A DNA stretch of 64,000 bases from JBJMHZ01 sp045807125 (GTDB taxonomy: Bacteria > Actinomycetota > Actinomycetes > JAWWOL01). Positions 1 to 7,845 of this stretch are shown here, piece after piece; the stretch's first letter is position 1; each line of letters begins with the position of its first letter. The position numbers were made by a program, and so were the translations under genes. A model generated the notes under the pieces. It was not told the DNA's origin. It did no database searches and saw only the letters and a program-made list of their open reading frames with translations. Location of the stretch: NCBI GenBank assembly GCA_045807125.1, contig JBJMHZ010000005.1, positions 253,866 to 317,865 of the forward strand. Reading direction: 5' to 3'.

Positions 1-1020
1 CCACCGTCGCTGTCTTGGGAGCGGGAGATCGATACGGTCGAGTGCTTCACGCAGAGCCCGAAGGACGCGTTTCGCAGGCTCACCGATGCTATCGGAGTCT
101 TGCAGCAATGCCAGGCGGTACACCTGACACACGAGCTGCGCAAGCGTGGACTTGCCTTGTCCGGCGTTCCCGACGCACAAGAGATGCGGCGGCTGTCCGG
201 GCTGAAGACCGTGGGCATGCGCGCGCTCGCCACGACCTAGGATGAATCGCGCGGCGTTGACCGTTCGGCTCGACTTGCCGTCGTCATTCTCGTCCACGGG
301 CCCGCTAAGCGACGCGGGCAAATCGATGACGACGCTGCCGAGAGCGACCCTCTCATCTTCGGGATCGCCAGCCTGGCCAAGTCGCACCCACTGCTTGGCG
401 AGGAGTTCTTTGGTCGCGTGTGCCATAAGCGCATCACTGATCCAGCTGCCGTCGGTGCGCCCGAGGATCTCGGCTAGGCGACCGAGAATATCGCCGGTGG
501 TGATGAACCCGCCATAGGCGCGGCGAACGTCGGGCTGTGTGTCCAAGAGTGCGCGCAGCTGTTCGTAGTGCCAGATCCGCGACTGGGCGAGCCTGAGCCC
601 ACGCTTCTGAGCCGTTCGAGCAAGCTCGGCATGCGCGGTGTCATGGCCGCCGCCCTGAGCCGCCGACAGCGTCACGTTCGTGACGATCAACAGGTTGTCG
701 GGAAGCTCACCCTTGGCGCGCTTGTATCGCTTGTCAGTCCACCTCGGGAGCTCAATCCCAATCTGGTGCAGGAGCCACTCAAGATTGTCCGCCGGGTCCC
801 TGGGCCGCAGTCGAAACTTGGCCTGGACAACCGTGTAGCCCTCCCACCGTTCGCCGCCACTAGCTAGAGACCAATCGATCGGGCCGCGCATCGTCGCTTC
901 ACGGCCGCCATCCGGTCCGTCTCCGAAGACAGTCAGGCCCGGACCCCATAGGCCTATACACAGTGCCTGAACCAGATGCTCGAACTCGCGCGGGCCGAGG
1001 CCGGTGAGGTCGTAGTCCAC
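1..1020 (-). CDS. Mrr-like nuclease / STAND NTPase fusion, C-terminus cut by window edge
   Basis: The reverse strand is open from a GTG at 1020 to the window edge (340 residues visible). The N-terminus looks like a PD-(D/E)XK (Mrr-type) nuclease: D37 in a DGPDGGREAT context and Q66-A-K68 in VVQAKF. A P-loop follows at about residues 284-292 (GNAGQGKST), with hydrophobic residues before it and LAQLVCQVYR after it, the style of NACHT/STAND ATPases. Known families of this layout, for example Avs-type proteins, sense phage products and cleave DNA; assigning that role here is inference. The sensor half lies outside the window. The frame stays open upstream of 1020, with an ATG near 1227, so the start is uncertain. 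Confidence 0.72.
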   Translation of the reverse strand, partial: MDYDLTGLGPREFEHLVQALCIGLWGPGLTVFGDGPDGGREATMRGPIDWSLASGGERWEGYTVVQAKFRLRPRDPADNLEWLLHQIGIELPRWTDKRYKRAKGELPDNLLIVTNVTLSAAQGGGHDTAHAELARTAQKRGLRLAQSRIWHYEQLRALLDTQPDVRRAYGGFITTGDILGRLAEILGRTDGSWISDALMAHATKELLAKQWVRLGQAGDPEDERVALGSVVIDLPASLSGPVDENDDGKSSRTVNAARFILGRGERAHAHGLQPGQPPHLLCVGNAGQGKSTLAQLVCQVYRLALLQDSDSIGEPAKRVLRALREALDRIDLPLPRQRRW

Positions 1021-1112
1021 GGCCAGCAGCCTATCCCTCGACAAGCCGTCGACAGCGCGGATCACGTCGAACGGTCCCAATCGGTTAGGGCCGCTGACCT
1101 GAGGCGATAGGA

Positions 1113-1573
1113 GTGGAGCGCCTGGGCCGGTATTCGAAGTTACCGTCCGTGTTGGAGCGGTTGCAGCAGACTTGCCGGGCAGCCAGCGCTCCCCAGGCGC
1201 GCAGACGAGCCAAGCCGGCCAGCCCATCCCGGCACCGCGCGCACAAGCTCGACCAGCGGCTGCCAACGGAGGCACTCACGACTTTGGTCGCGCGGCACCA
1301 AGCTGGCGAGAGCGCCCGTGCGCTGGCTCAGGTCTACGGACTCTCGAAGAGCGGAGTCCTGCGCCTCCTCGACCGGTATGGCATCGCTCGCCGCTACCGC
1401 GTCCTGGATCAGGCCCAAGTCGAGCACGCACAGCGGCTCTACCAGGCCGGCCAACCCTCGCTCGGCTGGGCATCACCTTTGGTTGCTCACCGAACACGAT
1501 CCGGCGCGCGCTGATGCAAGCCGGAGTGCACTTGCGAGACGAACACGGCCGCGCACGGGCTAGCTACCCCTGA
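1113..1573 (+). pseudogene. Recombinase-associated helix-turn-helix tail, frameshifted remnant
   Basis: From a GTG at 1113 the frame encodes a basic segment and then two HTH-like repeats, one containing YGLSKSGVLRLLDRYG. The frame is lost near 1455. The continuation, containing GITFGCSPNTIRRALMQAG, is in the neighbouring frame and stops at 1573, so one base appears to be missing around the AACCCTC at 1453-1459. Such repeats occur in the C-terminal regions of actinobacterial serine recombinases and in small proteins beside them. No catalytic domain is visible here. A second remnant of the same kind lies at 5902-6066. A sequencing error cannot be excluded. Confidence 0.55.
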
Positions 1574-1616
1574 AACGACGGCGACTTGGCCGGCGGGCCG
1601 AACTAAGATCACGAAC

Positions 1617-3074
1617 CTACTTAGGATCGAACTCTTTTCTACGCCGAGGCCATTTTACGACAGCACCGGCAATCGTAAGGGCGAAAGTTAATACTAACCC
1701 GATAACGGCAAATAACTGTGCCGCACTCATCTTGATGCTTATCACCTTGTAGGCGACCCCCACCATTTCGATTATCAGAAACATCACAGCGAAAGCTACC
1801 GCCCCGGCGAGTCGGCGCTGCACATCTCTAGACTGTCGAAGGTTGGCAATCGCTCGATCTCTCTGCGCCTGCACAATCAGTCGCTTCGAACGCTCCGGCG
1901 TCGAGCGGACTGGCGCGTTCCATAAGGCATCATCCCATGCCTGCATAACTGTCTTATCGGCAAGCGGCCCCCAATGAGAGTAAAGCTCTAATGCCGCTCC
2001 ACTAAAGAACACTGTAAGGTACAGGCTATGCAGGAAACTTCCGTCATCGAAGAACTGCTTGGGATCACACATCCAGCGAAGTGCCTTCAGGACGATCTGA
2101 TCCTCCCGGCCGATATCAGGAATTGACCTAGTTGCCCGAAGATAGGCATCAAGCGATCGAAGAGTCTCTGGGTGCCCACCCCAGCGGCCATCACTTTGAT
2201 GGAACTCGATATACTGAATCGCCCCTAGCACCCGACGGTGGCATTCATCGGCGAGGGTAGCAGCATTCGTATGCTTACGGTCGAGAAAAGAAGCAAGCGC
2301 TGACAGCACTTCGGCCGATTGGAACCAGTCATCCCAAAAGCTTGATTGGACAGCGTTCGCCTCTCCGCCGATCGCGGCATCTTCTATAATGTCGTCCTTG
2401 ATCTCAGTCGCAGCCGAGATTAGCCGCTGAGCTATGGCCTCTATGAAGTCCGAGACCACTCTCCTCGAAGACCTGCGACCGAATGCGGCTGTTAATACGG
2501 GGGAGTCGATCTGCTCTAGAGCAGTAGCAGTCAAAAGAATCTGGGCTAGATCGGAAGGACCAAACGGGTAGCTGACGTCACTTTCCCATCTAAGGAACTC
2601 GCTGCGTAACCAAACCATGGCGTCGCCGCACAGCGTTATCGCCTGAGTAACATCGAAGGCGTGGCCGCATAACCGGTCGCTATTGAGATGACGACTTATT
2701 ACACGTACTACAGCAGCCGTATCCCACGTCACACCCTCCCAATGTGGCCGAGGACCCTCACGCCCATGCGACTGCGCCAGTAGCCACGTCATAGCTCCGC
2801 AAATTTTTCCGTCCAGGAAGTCTGCCGTCAGAGCATCTCCTGGATTGTTTCGCCTCAAAAGTTCGGCCCGCACATCCATGAGGTACCACGCCGATAACGC
2901 GGTTTCCCAGGAGCTTGACGTGTCCTGCGCACGCACTCGTTGAGGGCCGCTTTCACCTGCTAGCCATCTTGCGGATGGTTCGATGTACCGATGCCACAGC
3001 ACATCGCGCAACGTGGCTTGTGGATCAATAATAAGGCCACAATCTGAGACTCCGGGCTCAACTTCAGTAGGCAT
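1617..3074 (-). CDS. Membrane-anchored alpha/alpha-toroid-like (prenyltransferase/terpene-cyclase fold) protein
   Basis: 485 residues. The soluble part (about 1-410) is helical with repeats like those of squalene/prenyltransferase toroids: DTSSSWETALSAWYLMD near the N-terminus, HWEGVTWDTAAVV around residue 110, and SDGRWGG followed by a long helical stretch around 290. I see no DXDD or DDXXD box, so cyclase activity is not supported. Two transmembrane helices lie near the C-terminus (about 425-445 and 450-472) before a basic tail, which should put the toroid in the cytoplasm at the membrane. It is the third gene of an operon; its ATG overlaps the end of the decarboxylase-like gene by 11 bases. 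Base composition is lower in G+C than the chromosome (one 60-base line counted by hand was about 53%). Confidence 0.6.
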   Translation of the reverse strand: MPTEVEPGVSDCGLIIDPQATLRDVLWHRYIEPSARWLAGESGPQRVRAQDTSSSWETALSAWYLMDVRAELLRRNNPGDALTADFLDGKICGAMTWLLAQSHGREGPRPHWEGVTWDTAAVVRVISRHLNSDRLCGHAFDVTQAITLCGDAMVWLRSEFLRWESDVSYPFGPSDLAQILLTATALEQIDSPVLTAAFGRRSSRRVVSDFIEAIAQRLISAATEIKDDIIEDAAIGGEANAVQSSFWDDWFQSAEVLSALASFLDRKHTNAATLADECHRRVLGAIQYIEFHQSDGRWGGHPETLRSLDAYLRATRSIPDIGREDQIVLKALRWMCDPKQFFDDGSFLHSLYLTVFFSGAALELYSHWGPLADKTVMQAWDDALWNAPVRSTPERSKRLIVQAQRDRAIANLRQSRDVQRRLAGAVAFAVMFLIIEMVGVAYKVISIKMSAAQLFAVIGLVLTFALTIAGAVVKWPRRRKEFDPK

Positions 3075-3609
3075 TGCCCACCAGCTTAATCACGTCTCCT
3101 GGCCTGAAGAGGCGGAGTATATCTTGGTCGCAGAAGATAGCTGCCGCTGTTACGGAAGACCAAGGAGGCACAACTTCGATGCCAGCAGATTGCACAACGA
3201 CCTCATATTTCTCTGTGCCTCTCACCTCCATTCCATCACGTACCATATCCTCAACACGTCTTACTGATTCTGCCTCGGATTGCCGACCACTCGAAACGTA
3301 CACCAGGCCAGCCTGCACCTTGAGACCAATAGGCACGCCTACCCCAACGGCTGCCGAAAAGATCGCACCTTCTTCAGAGGAATCTTCCCGCGCATAGATG
3401 GTAGGAACCATGCGCCCTTCGCCCAGGACCGGATGGGCTCCAGGGCGCAGCGTGCGAATCTCCACCCCAGGTGGCACGATACTAGTTACCTTAATAAGGT
3501 TGAAGTCAGCGATACCCGCTCGACGCAACGCGTAGTCGAAGGCAGCCAGCGGCTGGTTCCCAGATGCAGCTCCGGCTATAAGAATTACCCTTTCGACGTC
3601 ATACCACAT
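3064..3609 (-). CDS. Pyruvoyl-dependent arginine decarboxylase family protein
   Basis: 181 residues, close to family length. It follows the archaeal/chlamydial PvlArgDC pattern throughout: an N-terminal IAGAASGNQPLAAFDYAL segment, an Asn at N37, the self-processing site KVTSIVPP (T42-S43; cleavage would turn S43 into the pyruvoyl group), and AAVGVGVP in the beta core. A Thr-Ser cleavage pair is known in Chlamydia AaxB. Family members decarboxylate arginine to agmatine as alpha3beta3 trimers. The position of the catalytic Glu (E109 in the Methanocaldococcus enzyme, as I recall its sequence) appears here as Val in GLVYVSSG, so activity or substrate may differ. It sits 23 bases after the dehydrogenase gene and overlaps the toroid gene. 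Confidence 0.85.
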   Translation of the reverse strand: MWYDVERVILIAGAASGNQPLAAFDYALRRAGIADFNLIKVTSIVPPGVEIRTLRPGAHPVLGEGRMVPTIYAREDSSEEGAIFSAAVGVGVPIGLKVQAGLVYVSSGRQSEAESVRRVEDMVRDGMEVRGTEKYEVVVQSAGIEVVPPWSSVTAAAIFCDQDILRLFRPGDVIKLVGNAY

Positions 3610-3632
3610 AGCGGTCCGTTATGAAATAATCG

Positions 3633-5099
3633 CTAGTCGTCATACGGGAACCACCAATCTCGCGTCGTGTCGTTCGAGGTCTCTACATTTATATGTTTTT
3701 TCACCGCATATTCATCCAGGCCCCATCGGCCTAAGTCGACCCCATACCCACTGTTCTTGACGCCTCCCCACGGCGCCTGTGGAAAGGCGACATTAACGTC
3801 ATTGATCCAGACCATCCCACCTTGAACTTTAGATGCGATCTTTTCGGCGGACTCGCGCTCACCCCAAATAGAAGCGCCTAATCCGTACACGGATTCATTT
3901 GCAAGTTCGACAGCTTCCTGATTAGACGCGACTGGGGTGAGGGCCATCACTGGCCCGAAGCACTCCTCGGTGAAAATACGATGGCTCGGAGCAACGTCCG
4001 TTAGGATGGTGGGGGCGTAGTAAAACCCCGGACCCTCGATCTGCCGACCGCCCTGCCGGAGATTGGCGCCCTGCGAGACTGTCTCCTCAACCTGACTCGC
4101 AACAAGTTCCAATTGCTGCTTCGAGATGAGTGGGCCGAAGTCTCGATCCTTTTGAAGAGCGCTGGTCAAGCGCGTCAGCCGCTCGGTGAGCGCGGGGTAT
4201 ATGCTCTCATGAATAAGGACTCGCTTCGGTCTAACGCATACCTGGCCTGCATTAGCGAAGCTACCCCACGTGATCCCGTTCGCAGTAAGCTCAAGATCGG
4301 CGTCGTTGAGTACAATGGCGGGGTCAATGCCACCCAACTCAAGCTTACAGGGCCTAAGGTGCTCGGCGCACGCTTTCGCGACTGCTCGGCCGGTCTTCAC
4401 ACTTCCGGTGAAACTGACTAATCCAATACCGTCAGCGTTTATCAATGCGTCTCCGGTACCCCCATCCCCAGTGATGACATTGAGAAGGCCCGGGGGTAAG
4501 CCGGCGTCCGTGAAGATCTCAGCTAAGCGTAATCCCACCAATGGGGAATGTTCGGACGGCTTGAAGACGACTGCGTTACCTGCCATTAGCGCTGCGGATA
4601 TCGACCACACAGGTAGTTCTAAGGGGTAGTTCCAGGGCTTGATAACAGCAACCACGCCTACCGGTTCGTAGCACACCCGGCTCTTCTTAGTCGGCCACAA
4701 TTTCTCATCCAGGGTGAGGCGTTCCGGTTCGAGCCAGCGCGCGCCGTTGTCGGCGAAGTAGCTGATGACATCCGCGGACTCGCTTACTTCTAGGTCTGCC
4801 TCTGGCATGCGCCTACCCGTTTCGTCACGAATAAGGGATTTCAGAGGAGTTTCTTGACCCTCTTCACCGTATTCTCGCCGAAGAGCATCAGCCAGCTTAC
4901 TTATAGCTTCAGATCGTTGCGCTAACGGCACCGATGCCCATCGCTTTTGCGCAGCTGATGCTGTCATCACAGCTTGCGTTACGATCTCGCTGTCCGCGAT
5001 AGCGACTTCATCGAGGACGTCACCTGTCGCTGGATTGAGACTTCTAAGTACTCCGCTACCGCCGGTGAGTTCTTTACCGTTGATGAAGTGTCCGCGCAT
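3633..5099 (-). CDS. NAD(P)-dependent aldehyde dehydrogenase (succinate-semialdehyde type)
   Basis: 488 residues, full length for the superfamily. The core is intact: N157 in KPWNYPLELP, K180 in VVFKPSEH, FTGSVKTGR in the Rossmann region, general base E254 in LELGG, and nucleophile C288 in AGQVCVRPKR. The enzyme oxidises an aldehyde to its acid in the cytoplasm; the sequence does not fix the substrate. As first gene of an operon with an arginine-decarboxylase-like protein, a polyamine- or guanidino-derived aldehyde such as 4-guanidinobutanal is a reasonable guess, but no amine oxidase or transaminase is present. Start ATG 5099 has a GGAAGGA Shine-Dalgarno 8 bases upstream and lies behind a TATAAT promoter. 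G+C is low, as in the next two genes, suggesting transfer as a unit. Confidence 0.9.
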   Translation of the reverse strand: MRGHFINGKELTGGSGVLRSLNPATGDVLDEVAIADSEIVTQAVMTASAAQKRWASVPLAQRSEAISKLADALRREYGEEGQETPLKSLIRDETGRRMPEADLEVSESADVISYFADNGARWLEPERLTLDEKLWPTKKSRVCYEPVGVVAVIKPWNYPLELPVWSISAALMAGNAVVFKPSEHSPLVGLRLAEIFTDAGLPPGLLNVITGDGGTGDALINADGIGLVSFTGSVKTGRAVAKACAEHLRPCKLELGGIDPAIVLNDADLELTANGITWGSFANAGQVCVRPKRVLIHESIYPALTERLTRLTSALQKDRDFGPLISKQQLELVASQVEETVSQGANLRQGGRQIEGPGFYYAPTILTDVAPSHRIFTEECFGPVMALTPVASNQEAVELANESVYGLGASIWGERESAEKIASKVQGGMVWINDVNVAFPQAPWGGVKNSGYGVDLGRWGLDEYAVKKHINVETSNDTTRDWWFPYDD

Positions 5100-5127
5100 G
5101 TGGATAATCCTTCCGTTTAGTTGGAAG

Positions 5128-5156
5128 ATTATACCACTCTGCCGCTAAATTGCCAT
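5128..5156 (-). promoter_or_regulatory. Predicted sigma70-type promoter of the dehydrogenase/decarboxylase/toroid operon
   Basis: On the minus strand a perfect TATAAT (5133-5128) lies about 29 bases before the dehydrogenase ATG, with ATGGCA (5156-5151) 17 bases upstream as a 4/6 match to TTGACA. The predicted transcript would have a short leader of roughly 20 bases carrying GGAAGGA. Read directly; strength and use are inferred. Confidence 0.55.
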
Positions 5157-5340
5157 GGGCATCGCCTTCGCGGTTGCACTGCTCCCGTCTCGCTCCCCGG
5201 CCCGGGGCGGCCCGACCAGGCGCGAGCGCGTCCGGCCAGGTAACCGCATCGTTCGAAGAGGCGCGGCACCTTGTCTCTAACGCCGCTCCACCGGCCGTGC
5301 GTGCCTCATACGCCGCAATAGTGCAGCGATGGGCCCGACG
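5157..5340. other. Non-coding stretch upstream of the operon
   Basis: Between the promoter and the first gene fragment I see no reading frame with recognisable protein features and no strong hairpin. Short frames exist on both strands but look like chance. Confidence 0.4.
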
Positions 5341-5425
5341 GTTGACGGTTTCGGCCACTGCCCGCCATGGCGCATCGCTCGTGGCATGAGGGCATGTACG
5401 ACCATCCGGCTTCTCACACGATGAT
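5341..5425 (+). pseudogene. Relic of a DUF6907-like gene 5' end
   Basis: The DNA aligns over about 80 bases with the 5' part of the intact DUF6907-like gene at 7498-7845 (opposite strand), including a nearly identical stretch coding for GFGHCPPW, and resumes after a one-base deletion with EGMYDHPA against EGTDDHPA. The second conserved Cys is replaced by Arg. The homology stops where the minus-strand HEPN-like relic ends. This is a degenerate second copy in inverted orientation. Confidence 0.6.
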
Positions 5426-5522
5426 CTAACAGCTCAATCCGATGGTGCTCGTCGCGTCCGGCGCGGAGAAGGAGGCTTCTCTCCCGTACCTGGGAGCGTT
5501 GCCCCTCGGCGCGCTCCCGCGG

Positions 5523-5914
5523 CTACGGCCCGTACTCCCGCACGAGGTCGCGTTTGATCTCGAGGTCGTAGTCGATCTGGTCGGTGGCTCCGCCGAGCAG
5601 ATCCGCCGCTGCGGTGAGGCCGTTGTGTAGCGCACGGATGTCAAGGCGGTCCACCCGGCCAAGGCCAGACCGCCGTCGGTGCGACGGTGGTACCGGAAGT
5701 TCTGGCCGTCCGGGTCGAGCGTGTGTAGCTGGTGGAGCAGCCGCTCGGCATGATCGAAGGCGTCGGGCCCTTCTTCCGGGTGCGCCTTCTCCAGGCCGGC
5801 TCGAACCTCGCGCCACAGCTTCATCAGGTCATGCCCGCGGGGTGCCGGAGCTGCGTCATCGAACAGCTGCCTCAGTTCCACGAGGAGCGCTTTCAACCGA
5901 GCATCGGCTCTCAC
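5523..5914 (-). pseudogene. HEPN-like helical protein, frameshifted
   Basis: From GTG 5914 the frame encodes a helical segment (GHDLMKLW near residue 30, then FDHAERLLHQLHTLDPDG) ending in FRYHRRTDGGLALAGW. The natural continuation, VDRLDIRALHNGLTAAADLL to VREYGP at 5523, is in another frame, so the gene is broken once around 5650. The HDL..LW element and the DP.G..FRY element recall HEPN-type proteins of mobile and defence loci; that assignment is tentative. Its first codons overlap the start of a recombinase-tail remnant on the other strand, suggesting a rearrangement junction at about 5902-5914. Confidence 0.45.
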
Positions 5915-6066
5915 AGGCCGAGGTCAAAGACCTCATCACGAGGTATCGAAGCGGCCTCGGAACGCGGCGACTCGCTCGTGAGTCCGGCCTCTCACGCAGC
6001 GGAATCGTCCGGCTGCTGCGCCGTCCACGAGGTCGTCCGCCAGCGGACCTCCGGCCAAAACTGAGG
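5902..6066 (+). pseudogene. Second recombinase-associated HTH remnant
   Basis: A frame without a plausible start encodes RLSQAEVKDLITRYRSG and SGLSRSGIVRLL, matching the HTH segment of the 1113-1573 remnant position by position (LPTEALTTLVARHQAG, YGLSKSGVLRLL). After about 6066 the similarity is lost. It is a fragment of a C-terminal recombinase or resolvase-type HTH region. Confidence 0.5.
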
Positions 6067-6104
6067 AGACAGAGGGACAGAGCTTCGGTTCAATTGCAGG
6101 CGTG

Positions 6105-6971
6105 TCAGAGGTGCCCACCTTCAAGCGGATAGCGCGGCGAATAGACGGTCTCCCCCGTGCCCAGAGTCGCAGAAGCCCGTAGTGCAACGATCCGGTTGGC
6201 AGGAGAGCTGATCCGATCGCGGACCCATGCGAAGGACTCGCGTGGCGTTAGCCACCTGCATGATTCGCCTACATCAAGACGTCTCGGAAGCACCGGATTC
6301 AACTGCGGCAGACGATTCTCGCCCATCATGGTAGCCTCTGCCCCTTCAGGTTCAGCTACCTCGTAGTGGAGTGCGATGCTCTCAAGGCTCACCGGCATGC
6401 TGCCGGTGTTCCGAACTCTGGTCACCAAGACGAGCAGGTTCGACGCGAGATGGGGATTCGCCTCCAGGAGCGCGTCCCATCCGCCTAATGGCCCATGGGC
6501 AAGGCCGTTGTTGTCCACGATGACGCCCGCTCCAAGCTCAACTGTAACCTCTCGCTGCGGGGCAATCTGGCGTACAGCGGATTCCAACCACTTCGCTAAG
6601 CGTGCATCTGTCCAACCAGCAACCTCACTGAGGACCGCAGTTGTGTTACCTTCACGATCGCGTTTCCATTGCCGGATCGAGTCAGGCGGGTAGTCAGCAG
6701 GCGCAATCCGGTCGATCAGGTCGTGGTGCGGCTTGCACAGCAAGACGAGGTTGTTGAACGAGGCTCGTTCGGCATCCGTCATTGACGGGTCATAGCGTGC
6801 CGAGCCAGGTTTCGCACCATGGATGTGCGCTATTTGTACGTTGGTCGCCGGATGGCCCTCGACGAATTTCACAACTGGCTCCGGGCAGTGTGGGAAATAA
6901 CATGTTCTCTGCGCCAGAGTGAATAGGGCACGCTCGGTCCCAGTGCTATAGCTCCTAGAAGCATCCGTCAC
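6105..6971 (-). CDS. HNH endonuclease-domain protein with C-terminal beta-rich domain
   Basis: 288 residues from GTG 6971. The first 90 residues form an HNH/McrA-type metal finger: C24-x4-C29, an H49/H51 pair in IAHIHG, N73-N74, then LLCKPHH (C79, H82, H83). Such domains nick or cut DNA at a Mg/Zn-bound histidine. The rest (about 120-288) is predicted beta-rich without a family I recognise; it could be a sensor or targeting domain. It stands alone on the minus strand between gene fragments and a SANT-like gene, in defence-type surroundings. A restriction role is inferred. Confidence 0.75.
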   Translation of the reverse strand: MTDASRSYSTGTERALFTLAQRTCYFPHCPEPVVKFVEGHPATNVQIAHIHGAKPGSARYDPSMTDAERASFNNLVLLCKPHHDLIDRIAPADYPPDSIRQWKRDREGNTTAVLSEVAGWTDARLAKWLESAVRQIAPQREVTVELGAGVIVDNNGLAHGPLGGWDALLEANPHLASNLLVLVTRVRNTGSMPVSLESIALHYEVAEPEGAEATMMGENRLPQLNPVLPRRLDVGESCRWLTPRESFAWVRDRISSPANRIVALRASATLGTGETVYSPRYPLEGGHL

Positions 6972-7095
6972 AGCACGGTCTCCGACCTACGCAATCAGGA
7001 ACTACAAGTTGCTTCGCCAAGAAGGGAGCTGACCATCGCCTCACGCAAGGCTTGAGGACAGCCCGTCAAGCGAGCCGGCTCAGGTGAGCATGGCG

Positions 7096-7308
7096 CTAAC
7101 GCGAAGATGACCTTCTGTTGTAGGGGCTCTGATTGGTGGGCTTGAGGGAGACGCCCAGCTCTTGGGCTCGGCTACGGACTGCACCCTCCGACCGATCCAG
7201 GTGGAGTGCGATCACCCGTGTCGAAGTGTTGCCCTTGGCCTCGGCACGTAGCTGCTTGTCCTGAGCTGGAGTCCAAGGCTTACCACTGTTCGCGGGCTTC
7301 TTCGTCAT
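7096..7308 (-). CDS. Small SANT/Myb-like DNA-binding protein
   Basis: 70 residues from ATG 7308, which has GAGGAGG upstream; a longer frame to 7371 is less likely. The sequence matches a widespread bacterial small-protein family: KPWTPAQDKQLRAEAKGNT, an IALHLDRSEGAVRSRA recognition helix, and a C-terminal SLKPTNQSPYNRR. These proteins resemble Myb/SANT domains and are thought to bind DNA. Targets are unknown. It is monocistronic as far as the sequence shows. Confidence 0.75.
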   Translation of the reverse strand: MTKKPANSGKPWTPAQDKQLRAEAKGNTSTRVIALHLDRSEGAVRSRAQELGVSLKPTNQSPYNRRSSSR

Positions 7309-7497
7309 GCTGTCGTCGTCCTCCTCGTCACTCCTAACTAGCACAAGATAGCGACTCTGGCGAAGCGACACACCTAACGAGAAGGGCTGCCGGCAGTGCG
7401 GGTGGGTGCTGCACGACGAATGTGACTCGGCTGTCGGGTCCCGACCCTCCCCACCAACCAGACAGGTTGGACGGCCCCGGCTGCGGCTCGCGAGGCC

Positions 7498-7845
7498 CTA
7501 CGCGCTTGGCCCTGTCTCCAGCTGATCCGCCATGCGCTCGAGCGCGGCCGCCGTCGAGCGACTCTCGGGTGGGGCTAGCCAGAACAGCGGCGGTTGATCG
7601 CCGTAAGCCACCATCACTCTCGGGTTAGCCATGTTCCGTACCTCAGCGTCCGGCGATGCGCCGTGGACATAGTCAGCCACTGGCTGTAAAAACACCGTTA
7701 CCACGTCGCCCCCGGGCGCTATCGCACGCACGCCGAAGAGCTGGCCAGCATGAAAGGCAGGGTGGTCGTCCGTGCCCTCATAGTCACGGTCGATGCACCA
7801 CGGCGGACAGTGGCCGAAGCCACCAACTATTTGCGTCAATTGCAA
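7498..7845 (-). CDS. DUF6907-like actinobacterial protein
   Basis: 115 residues. The N-terminal GFGHCPPWC with a following acidic D.DHPAFH segment is typical of DUF6907-type proteins, small actinobacterial proteins often found on integrative elements. The rest alternates beta strands (VVTVFLQPV, RVMVAYG) with a C-terminal helix. Function unknown; the Cys/His-rich start could bind zinc. A degenerate copy of its 5' end lies inverted at 5341-5425. Confidence 0.6.
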   Translation of the reverse strand: MQLTQIVGGFGHCPPWCIDRDYEGTDDHPAFHAGQLFGVRAIAPGGDVVTVFLQPVADYVHGASPDAEVRNMANPRVMVAYGDQPPLFWLAPPESRSTAAALERMADQLETGPSA

